NCBI GenBank assembly: GCA_025061865.1
Contig: JANXAA010000034.1
Coordinates: 1-11,197, forward strand
Length of the DNA stretch: 11,197 bases
Direction: 5' to 3'
DNA from: Acidobacteriota bacterium
Lineage (GTDB): Bacteria > Acidobacteriota > HRBIN11
Shown: piece by piece, positions 1 to 5,843 of the stretch
How positions within the stretch are numbered: position 1 is the first letter of the stretch
Layout of the letters: each line of letters begins with the position of its first letter
Position numbers and translations under genes: made by a program
The notes under the pieces: model-generated
Databases searched by the model: none
Told to the model about the DNA's origin: nothing
The model's input: the letters and a program-made list of their open reading frames with translations, nothing else

Positions 1-1951
1 TTATCTGCAAGACATCTATGACCCCGAGCAGGTGGCGGCCCATGACAAGACTCAATTAGACAACATAGCGGTCAAGTTGAATGCCCAGATCGGTCGCCAA
101 TCCCTGGAGGGCTTCTTCTTCTGGGGTGACAAAACAAAGCAAGGCCGGGGTCTGGGGCCGACGCGACCGCCGGAAACGACGTGGGACCAGTCGGGCCCAA
201 CGCCGATTATCAAGCTCCAGAGCGAGTTCTTTGCTTCGGATAACTTGTTCCTGTCGCTGAAGGGTGCCTTCATCGGCCTGGGCTTTAAGCTCGAACCTAA
301 AGGTGGGCGGCAGACCTTTGCCTGGCAGGGTGTGGACCGTGTCTGGCATGGAACGTACGTCTACTATCAGACGAACCGCCCGACATGGCAGTTTACGGGT
401 CAAGCCGTCTACTACCAGTCCGAGTTCCTGGGAGGATCTCACGAAATTAAAATCGGTGCCGAATTCCGCCGGGCCAGCGTGACCTCCGAATCGGGCTTCG
501 GAACGGGCGAGGTTTACCTAGAGCGACCGACTCTGGCGGACCCCTTACGGCACTTTGCTATCCTGGGGACGGCCTTGTATAGCGACTATTGGAAGGACCG
601 GTTCTCCGGCTATCTGCAAGATACCTACTCAGTCGGCCGGCTCGTCCTGAACTTGGGTATCCGGGTCGATGCCCAACGCCTGGGCTTTAACGATACGGTC
701 CAGCCCGTGACTCATCCGAGGCTCCAGCGGGACTTGGGGGCGACTGAAATCCGTATCACCGGCGGCCGACGGCTGTTTACCTGGACGACGGTTTCGCCTC
801 GAATCGGGATGACTGTAGACCTGCTGGGGACAGGTAAGACCCTGTTGAAGGGGAGCTTTGCGATCTATCCCAGCGAGCAGGAAGCGGATGCGGGGTTGTG
901 GATGAGCAACACGGCCCGCGAGGCGCTTTACATCTTTACGGATTCGAATCGTAACCACAGAGCGGACCCGGATGAACCCCTGATCGGCCCCATTACCTTC
1001 TGTAACCTACTCTTGGCTTTCCCCTGTGACCAGGACGACCCCCTCCAGAGCCTATTTGCTGTAGATTCCAAGGTGAAGTCGCCGAAGACGATGGAGTTTA
1101 CGGCTGGCATTGAGCATCAACTCTTGCCCGACCTGGGCATCGGCATCACCGGCTACTATCGCCGCCTTTGGGATTTCACGTGGACTCTGCCTATTCTGGA
1201 GGGAGAAAACATCTATGCATGCTGGTATCCCATCCCGGGTGCTGCCGTGCCGGCGCAGTACATGAAATCCGGAGATCCAAATGTCTATACATGCGATGGC
1301 GTACCCATGGCGTTTTTGTACTCGAATCGACCTGACTATGAGAATACATATTGGGGTATTGAATTTCGCTTCACGAAGCGGATGAGCCAGCGGTGGATGC
1401 TGATGGGATCGGTGACTCTCCAGGACTGGAATCGAAAGTTTGAGAGCCCCTTGGCGAACTATGACCCGACGAACTTTGAGCAGTTAAAGAACGCTGACAT
1501 GGCTTACCAGACGAGTGGATCTGGCAAGACCGAGATTTGGCCCAACTCCAACTGGATGTTCAAGTTCGGCGGTGTCGTTCAGCTTCCCCTGGATATCAAT
1601 CTGGGCGCGACTTTTATCGCTCGCCAGGGTTATCCGATCCCTATCGTATATCAGGTAGATACGACGGCCTATGGTGTTTGCAACGAATTCGACTGCGGAT
1701 TTAAGGACGTCCTGATCGACGAATTCGGCAAGGACCGCCTGCCGACGTTCTGGATGCTGAATCTCCGGCTCGAGAAGATGTTCAAGCTGGCTAACTACGG
1801 ACGTCTTTACATTTCTATCGACGGCTTCAACGTCACGAACAACGACACGATCTTGGGTAAGCGACGCTTCGTGAACCTGGGCGACTTTGGGAAGGTCACC
1901 GAGGTCGTCGCCCCACGGATCTTCCGAGTCGGCGTCCGGTACGAGTACTAA
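1..1951 (+). CDS. TonB-dependent receptor, Oar-like, C-terminal part (5' truncated)
   Basis: This is the beta-barrel portion of an outer-membrane TonB-dependent receptor that imports a ligand using energy from TonB-ExbBD. The frame is already open at base 2, so the gene starts outside the window; the GTG at 32 is internal. The 649 visible residues lack the signal peptide, any N-terminal regulatory-like domain and the plug. They show the style of Acidobacteria 'Oar-like' receptors: a GFFFWGDKTKQGRGLGPTRP stretch near residue 40, a barrel segment FSGYLQDTYSV (about residue 200), many alternating aromatic strands, an FNVTNN segment close to the end, and a terminal VGVRYEY whose last residue is aromatic, as outer-membrane proteins need for BAM-assisted insertion. 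The substrate cannot be inferred; this family includes predicted glycan-, peptide- and metal-complex receptors. It stops with TAA at 1949 and faces the convergent minus-strand gene. Family call is confident, substrate unknown. Confidence 0.88.
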   Translation, partial: YLQDIYDPEQVAAHDKTQLDNIAVKLNAQIGRQSLEGFFFWGDKTKQGRGLGPTRPPETTWDQSGPTPIIKLQSEFFASDNLFLSLKGAFIGLGFKLEPKGGRQTFAWQGVDRVWHGTYVYYQTNRPTWQFTGQAVYYQSEFLGGSHEIKIGAEFRRASVTSESGFGTGEVYLERPTLADPLRHFAILGTALYSDYWKDRFSGYLQDTYSVGRLVLNLGIRVDAQRLGFNDTVQPVTHPRLQRDLGATEIRITGGRRLFTWTTVSPRIGMTVDLLGTGKTLLKGSFAIYPSEQEADAGLWMSNTAREALYIFTDSNRNHRADPDEPLIGPITFCNLLLAFPCDQDDPLQSLFAVDSKVKSPKTMEFTAGIEHQLLPDLGIGITGYYRRLWDFTWTLPILEGENIYACWYPIPGAAVPAQYMKSGDPNVYTCDGVPMAFLYSNRPDYENTYWGIEFRFTKRMSQRWMLMGSVTLQDWNRKFESPLANYDPTNFEQLKNADMAYQTSGSGKTEIWPNSNWMFKFGGVVQLPLDINLGATFIARQGYPIPIVYQVDTTAYGVCNEFDCGFKDVLIDEFGKDRLPTFWMLNLRLEKMFKLANYGRLYISIDGFNVTNNDTILGKRRFVNLGDFGKVTEVVAPRIFRVGVRYEY

Positions 1952-1961
1952 CGGTCCCAAG

Positions 1962-2016
1962 GCCGGGTGTCGGGTCCCGGGGCTGGCGAACGCGGCCGCC
2001 CGGGCCCGGCCCCGGC
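1962..2016. terminator. GC-rich hairpin after the receptor gene, possible terminator
   Basis: An imperfect inverted repeat starts 10 bases after the receptor stop. The left arm (1962-1982) pairs with the right arm (1998-2016) through almost pure G and C, with G:T wobbles and one or two bulges, around a loop of about 15 bases. No U-tract follows, so it is not a classical intrinsic terminator. It may act with Rho or simply protect the mRNA 3' end. Confidence 0.35.
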
Positions 2017-2133
2017 ATTCGACCTGAGTTGAATTTCTGGGGGGTGGTATTGGGATGATAGACGCGACCCGCTATCCAGACCCCAAGACTTCGGACCGTT
2101 CGGTCTAATGTCCCCTATGCAGTGGAAGTGGAT

Positions 2134-2165
2134 ATCCCCTTTAGTCCTGCCCGTCGTAAGGGGAT
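2134..2165. terminator. Hairpin between convergent genes, possible bidirectional terminator
   Basis: An 8-bp perfect stem (ATCCCCTT at 2134-2141 with AAGGGGAT at 2158-2165) encloses a 16-base loop. It lies 34 bases past the stop of the minus-strand gene ending at 2199 and also downstream of the receptor gene. There is no long T-run on either side, so the terminator reading rests on position and symmetry. A smaller palindrome, GACCG-TT-CGGTC (2094-2105), lies nearby. Confidence 0.3.
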
Positions 2166-2198
2166 GACCCGCCAGGTCGCTTGTACGGCGGCCCGACG

Positions 2199-3776
2199 TC
2201 ATGCTACCCCATCAGTACTCAATCGGCTTCCGACCCAAAGGGACTGCCGTCTGTCCGGACAGCGCCACTCCCAGGTCGTCGTCTTGAAAAAGTAACCGGC
2301 GGCCCGAAGGGTCTCCGCCGGGACCCAGGCCCGCCGGGGCACTGGCCCGAGGAGGACGGCCAAGCCTTCGGGAAGCGCCGCCATGACGACGGCTTCCGAC
2401 AGCTCAGCCCCTGCTCCGCCGACGGCGAGGAAGACCCGTTGAGCAGAGACCGTCGCTGAGACGTCGGCCTGAGGACTCACCGGCGGATAAGGGGTCTGTC
2501 CGTCGCGCCACACAGCCGTCAGCCAGTCCTGCCAGAGGGCCTCGCCACCGTTGGAGGCGGCCTGCCAGATCGGCAGGGGAGCCCAGTCCGACGGGTCCCG
2601 TAAGACCCGCCAACCGACATGGAGGCCCCCGTGGGTCCACAGGGCGACTTGGAAGGGTATCCGGTCCTCATCCGGTAGCTGAGCCGCCCAGGTGTCCCAA
2701 TCGCTCGGGTCGACCCAGAGACGGCGAAGCTTGAGCCGACCCGTATGCCGGGTTAGCCACAACAGGAGCCACCAGACGCCCTCGATGGGGACTTCGCCCG
2801 TGCGGCCCACGGGAGCGACGCCTCGGTCGGACAAAGCCCGCACGACGGCCCGTTCCATCTGCACATACCAGTCGTACAGGCACGTGCCCCAGTCGACATG
2901 CGGATGCACCCACAGATGGCATGGGACGGCGGGATACATGGGTGCATAGAAAAAAGGGGCCGGGCCGGGGGTAAGGCCCAGTGTCCGAAGTCGGCGGGTC
3001 GCCTCAGTCGGTTCGATCCAGTGTTCGACTTGAACCCGACAGCACTCGATATCCTTTAGCTCGAGGGCCCCCCGGGACGTGGCCAAGAAGCGAAAGCCTA
3101 GGGCCGACCAAGGTTCCATCGGGACTCCGGCCATGAAATACCCATCGATAGGACCGACTCCCACGTACCAATCGACCCGAAGGCTGTCGACCGCCCTCTC
3201 GACGCGGGCCGCCCAGGGGTGCCGGCCGTAGTCCCGACAGGTGACCGACCAGAGGCCGTCTCGGTGGAGAGGCCGCTCCAAGAGGAAGGGTCCCGACCGC
3301 CAGGTTGGAGTGACGCCTCGACATGGGCGCTCGGGGGCCGGCGCCTCTGGCCAGAAGATTAACGGATTCCCTCGTACGTGGATGAACTTTTGCCATCGAC
3401 GCCGGTGGGGAACGGGCCGTAAATGGCCCCGCCATGCCTCATAAGGCTCTAAGCCGAGGCCAGGCCGGCCCATTACGGGCAGTCGGAAGGAGAGGCCCGT
3501 TTCCGGGGTCGGCTCGAACCAGGGCCGGTCCCATACGTCCGTCCAAATACACCCAGACCACGAGACCGCACGGACCCGGAGGTAAAACCGGGCGTGACGG
3601 TCCCGAAAAAAGGCAGGGTGAAGCCGAAGCCACTGACGAACCCGGTGGCGGACTTCCGGCGGCGGACTCCCCATCGAGCGCCAGAGTTGGCGTTCCGTGA
3701 AGTAGGGCCGGCCCCATCGCTGCACGTGCCAGATCAAACCGTAGACTGTCCTAGGGTCGAGGAACGAAGCTTTCAA
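2199..3776 (-). CDS. Unrecognised tryptophan-rich protein, about 525 aa
   Basis: I do not recognise a family. The protein is about 525 residues and contains 37 tryptophans (about 7%, several times a normal bacterial level), with many Arg, Pro and His. No signal peptide, clear membrane span, nucleotide-binding loop or metal-binding signature is visible. Residues 1-70 (through HVQRW, FTERQLWRSM, EVRHRVRQWLRLHPAFF) could form a small helical, winged-helix-like head; that is a guess from spacing. The pentapeptide DPSDW occurs twice, 38 residues apart, in the C-terminal half. Coding is supported by the long open frame with neighbour-like codon choice. The start is uncertain: the frame stays open to a GTG at 3941, but that extension crosses a tandem heptamer array and an inverted repeat, so it is probably not translated. 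TTG at 3776 is chosen; GTG at 3725 and ATG at 3674 are alternatives. None has a good Shine-Dalgarno site. It is transcribed divergently from acpP. Confidence 0.7.
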   Translation of the reverse strand: MKASFLDPRTVYGLIWHVQRWGRPYFTERQLWRSMGSPPPEVRHRVRQWLRLHPAFFRDRHARFYLRVRAVSWSGCIWTDVWDRPWFEPTPETGLSFRLPVMGRPGLGLEPYEAWRGHLRPVPHRRRWQKFIHVRGNPLIFWPEAPAPERPCRGVTPTWRSGPFLLERPLHRDGLWSVTCRDYGRHPWAARVERAVDSLRVDWYVGVGPIDGYFMAGVPMEPWSALGFRFLATSRGALELKDIECCRVQVEHWIEPTEATRRLRTLGLTPGPAPFFYAPMYPAVPCHLWVHPHVDWGTCLYDWYVQMERAVVRALSDRGVAPVGRTGEVPIEGVWWLLLWLTRHTGRLKLRRLWVDPSDWDTWAAQLPDEDRIPFQVALWTHGGLHVGWRVLRDPSDWAPLPIWQAASNGGEALWQDWLTAVWRDGQTPYPPVSPQADVSATVSAQRVFLAVGGAGAELSEAVVMAALPEGLAVLLGPVPRRAWVPAETLRAAGYFFKTTTWEWRCPDRRQSLWVGSRLSTDGVA

Positions 3777-3789
3777 GACCCGGACCCGC

Positions 3790-3855
3790 AGGAATAAGGA
3801 AGGATAGAGGATGCCGCCGCAGGATACAAGATACAGGATGCGGGATGCAAGATGG
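3790..3855. repeat. Degenerate tandem heptamer array (consensus about RRGATRC)
   Basis: Five heptamers run without interruption from 3821 to 3855: AGGATAC, AAGATAC, AGGATGC, GGGATGC, AAGATGG. Two more (AGGATAG, AGGATGC) lie at 3801-3814, separated from them by CGCCGC, and a decayed one (AGGAATA) lies at 3790. The period of 7 is not a multiple of three, arguing against a coding origin. The minus strand reads as repeated ATCCTGTATCTTG-like text. From memory, similar repeats turn up in intergenic DNA of several GC-rich environmental bacteria, often mis-translated into spurious ORF ends; I cannot verify that here. Confidence 0.75.
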
Positions 3856-3870
3856 GCGTTGGTGTTCGGG

Positions 3871-3931
3871 CAGGAGAAGAGGCAGGTAAGGTCATCAGAC
3901 CATTTTTTGTTCCTGGCCTTCTCTTCTCCTG
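3871..3931. repeat. Inverted repeat in the divergent spacer
   Basis: CAGGAGAAGAG (3871-3881) and CTCTTCTCCTG (3921-3931) are perfect 11-bp inverted arms separated by 39 bases. Further partial pairing (GCAGG with CCTGG) lies inside. The loop contains the small hairpin GGTC-ATCA-GACC (3890-3901) followed by a run of six T (3903-3908) on the plus strand. It could end transcription entering from the left before the acpP promoter, or be a remnant of a repeat element with the adjacent heptamer array. Confidence 0.5.
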
Positions 3932-3961
3932 ATCCCGACACCCCGTACCCGCCACTACCAT

Positions 3962-3990
3962 TTGCATTTTCCCGGCCTGTCGTCTAAGAT
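3962..3990 (+). promoter_or_regulatory. Predicted sigma-70-type promoter of acpP-fabF
   Basis: TTGCAT (3962-3967) and TAAGAT (3985-3990) are separated by exactly 17 bases and end 37 bases before the acpP start codon. The -10 box matches the consensus at four of six positions; the -35 box shares its TTG core. Position just upstream of a strong ribosome-binding site supports the call. Confidence 0.5.
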
Positions 3991-4027
3991 GGGGCCTACT
4001 AAGTCCAATAGCGACAGGAGGCATCTT

Positions 4028-4288
4028 ATGCAAGACCCCCGGGAAATCGAGCAAAAGGTCGTTCAGATCATCGCCGGGCAGTTAGACAAGGACCCCACTC
4101 AGATTCGGATGGAGTCTCGGTTTATTGAGGACCTGGGTGCGGACTCGCTGGACGTCATGCAGATCGTGATGGACTTGGAAGAGGCCTTTGGGATTCAGAT
4201 TTCCGAGGAGGACACGGAAAAGATTCGGACCGTGGGAGACGCGGTCCAGTTCATCGCTCAGTATACGTCCCGATCGGCCTCGGCGTGA
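4028..4288 (+). CDS. acpP: Acyl carrier protein
   Basis: This is the 86-residue carrier protein of type II fatty-acid synthesis. It holds growing acyl chains on a 4'-phosphopantetheine arm in the cytoplasm. The prosthetic-group site is the canonical DSL motif, in the context EDLGADSLDVMQIVMDLEEAFG, with the modified serine at residue 40. The acidic helix II after it is the usual docking surface for partner enzymes. Length and four-helix pattern are typical. The ATG at 4028 is chosen over an upstream in-frame ATG at 3962 because AGGAGG (4016-4021) sits 6 bases before it, the sequence aligns with other ACPs from there, and the predicted promoter overlaps the upstream extension. The gene is followed after 48 bases by fabF, the common acpP-fabF arrangement, so both are likely made from one transcript. 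Confidence 0.96.
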   Translation: MQDPREIEQKVVQIIAGQLDKDPTQIRMESRFIEDLGADSLDVMQIVMDLEEAFGIQISEEDTEKIRTVGDAVQFIAQYTSRSASA

Positions 4289-4336
4289 GACCGACGGGGC
4301 CGTCGGGTGGAAAGGCTGGATCGAAGGAGACCCACG

Positions 4337-5581
4337 ATGACACGCCGAGTCGTCGTTACCGGTGTCGGGATGGTGACGCCTCTCCACACGACGACAGAAG
4401 GGAGCTGGGAGGCCTTAGTCGCCGGTCAGAGCGGCGTCGGTTATGTGACGCGCTACGAACTGGGGGAGGATTTCCCAGTCCGTATCGCCGCCGAGGTCAA
4501 GGGCTTTGACCCCCTGCCGTACATCGATAAGAAAGACTTGCGGAAGATGGACCTTTTCATCCAGTACGCCGTGGCGGCCACTGAGCAGGCCCTCGAGATG
4601 GCCCGTTACCGGGTCCGACCCGAGGAGGCCGACCGGGTCGCCGTCATCATCGGCTCCGGTATCGGTGGGTTTCCCATGATCGAAGAGATGCATAAGACCC
4701 TCTTGGAGAAGGGGCCCCGGCGGGTCTGGCCGGCCTTCATCCCGGCTGTCATCGTGAACATGGCCGCCGGTGTCCTTTCAATCCGGACTGGGGCCAAGGG
4801 TCCCAACGTGGCTCCTTGCACGGCCTGCTCGACGGGTGCTCACGCCATCGGAGATGCTTTCAAGCTGATCCAACGGGGGGTCGCCGACGTGGCCATCGCC
4901 GGTGGGACCGAGGCGGCCATCACGCCCTTGGCCATTGCCGGCTTTGCCGCTATGCACGCCCTGTCGACCCGAAACGACGCTCCCGAAAAGGCCAGCCGCC
5001 CCTTCGACGCGCAACGGGACGGCTTCGTGATGGGGGAAGGCGCTGGAATTCTCATCTTAGAATCCTTGGAACACGCCCTGGACCGTGGGGCCGACATCTT
5101 ATGTGAGATCGTCGGCTACGGTTTGAACAGTGACGCTTACCATATCACGGCCCCCTGCGCCGACGGGGACGGGGCTGTTCGGGTCATGCGGATGGCTCTC
5201 CAAGACGCCCAGATGGCCCCCGAGGAGGTCGACTACATCAATGCCCACGGGACGTCCACGCCCCTGAACGACAGGATCGAAACTCTGGCCATCAAGGCCG
5301 TCTTTGCGGACCACGCCCGGAAGCTGGCTGTTAGCTCGACCAAGTCGATGATGGGTCATCTCTTGGGCGCCGCCGGCGGCGTAGAAGCCGCCGTCTGCGT
5401 GCTAACGATTCGCCACGGCGTCATTCCGCCGACGATCAACTACGAATATCCGGACCCTGAGTGCGACCTGGACTACGTGCCCAATCAGGCCCGTCGTCAA
5501 GACGTCCGGGTCGCCATGACAAACTCTTTTGGGTTCGGGGGTACCAACGCCTGCCTGATCTTTAAGCGCTTCGAAGACTAA
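4337..5581 (+). CDS. fabF: Beta-ketoacyl-[acyl-carrier-protein] synthase II
   Basis: FabF catalyses decarboxylative Claisen condensation of malonyl-ACP with acyl-ACP, the chain-elongating step of fatty-acid synthesis. The 414-residue product has the complete thiolase-fold catalytic set: Cys164 in TACSTGAH, His304 in NAHGTSTPLND, Lys336 and His341 in TKSMMGHLLGAAGG, each one residue from E. coli FabF numbering. The N-terminal RRVVVTGVGMVTPL and C-terminal NSFGFGGTNACLIF motifs are also typical. An additional cysteine (Cys161) lies just before the catalytic one. The start at ATG 4337 is fixed by AAGGAG (4324-4329) seven bases upstream. It is co-directional with acpP 48 bases away. The often-seen downstream rnc is absent; a separate promoter and a cell-wall gene follow instead. 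KAS I (FabB) is less likely given the acpP linkage and sequence style. Confidence 0.96.
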   Translation: MTRRVVVTGVGMVTPLHTTTEGSWEALVAGQSGVGYVTRYELGEDFPVRIAAEVKGFDPLPYIDKKDLRKMDLFIQYAVAATEQALEMARYRVRPEEADRVAVIIGSGIGGFPMIEEMHKTLLEKGPRRVWPAFIPAVIVNMAAGVLSIRTGAKGPNVAPCTACSTGAHAIGDAFKLIQRGVADVAIAGGTEAAITPLAIAGFAAMHALSTRNDAPEKASRPFDAQRDGFVMGEGAGILILESLEHALDRGADILCEIVGYGLNSDAYHITAPCADGDGAVRVMRMALQDAQMAPEEVDYINAHGTSTPLNDRIETLAIKAVFADHARKLAVSSTKSMMGHLLGAAGGVEAAVCVLTIRHGVIPPTINYEYPDPECDLDYVPNQARRQDVRVAMTNSFGFGGTNACLIFKRFED

Positions 5582-5598
5582 CGGACCTCTGCCGTTTT
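5580..5598 (+). terminator. Small hairpin plus short T-run overlapping the fabF stop
   Basis: AACGG (5580-5584) and CCGTT (5592-5596) form a 5-bp stem that includes part of the TAA stop, followed by only two more T. It is a weak candidate for ending the acpP-fabF transcript; I see no better one before the next promoter. Confidence 0.25.
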
Positions 5599-5618
5599 GC
5601 TCTCTCATTTCTCGGTTT

Positions 5619-5648
5619 TTGACAATCTGAAGGCCGTCTCAATAGAAT
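5619..5648 (+). promoter_or_regulatory. Predicted sigma-70 promoter for the mltD-STAS operon
   Basis: A perfect TTGACA (5619-5624) is followed after 18 bases by TAGAAT (5643-5648), which matches the -10 consensus at five of six positions. This is the best promoter match in the window. Initiation near 5655 would leave a leader of about 190 bases before the transglycosylase ATG at 5844. Confidence 0.65.
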
Positions 5649-5654
5649 AGGACC

Positions 5655-5843
5655 GTTTTTCAGGGGCCGGCCTTGAGTCACGCGCCGTGATTTTGGGGCC
5701 GAGCTCTGTAGGGGCTTCATAATGGTGGGATAGACGATCGTCTTAGGTTGGGTCAGGCACGCAGGCCTTGGGTTAAGGTCATCCCGACGTTGGCGTCATC
5801 CCGTTTGTGCCGAGGCCCGTGTTCTGGGGCCCTGGGGGCTGAC
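5655..5843 (+). promoter_or_regulatory. Long 5' leader with stem-loop, palindrome and direct repeat
   Basis: Three structured elements lie between the predicted promoter and the mltD start. A stem-loop at 5669-5700 has an AGTCACG-CGC-CGTGATT core, T-rich sequence on its 3' side and GGCC arms outside. A perfect 12-bp palindrome, AGACGATCGTCT, lies at 5732-5743. The 9-mer GTCATCCCG is repeated directly at 5778-5786 and 5795-5803, 17 bases apart. They could be attenuation or operator sites. No known riboswitch pattern was recognised, and function is inferred only from symmetry and position. Confidence 0.35.

Noticed and set aside
56..442. Long minus-strand open frame opposite the TonB receptor
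   Set aside because: It is a GC-rich antisense shadow; the receptor frame on the plus strand has clear family motifs across the whole span.
1484..1960. Minus-strand open frame of 158 codons
   Set aside because: It is antisense to the receptor's final strands and has no recognisable motif or ribosome-binding site.
3777..3941. N-terminal extension of the Trp-rich protein to GTG 3941 (55 more residues)
   Set aside because: The extension is encoded by an inverted repeat and a period-7 tandem array, has no Shine-Dalgarno site and changes amino-acid character abruptly at the array, so translation probably starts further downstream.
5718..5723. CATAAT as a second -10 box in the mltD leader
   Set aside because: No acceptable -35 element lies 16-18 bases upstream; the TTGACA/TAGAAT pair is far better.
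5748..5843. TTG start at 5748 for the transglycosylase, adding 32 residues
   Set aside because: It would bury the lipoprotein signal peptide behind an uncharged, Pro/Cys-containing stretch; ATG 5844 gives a normal signal peptide and lipobox.
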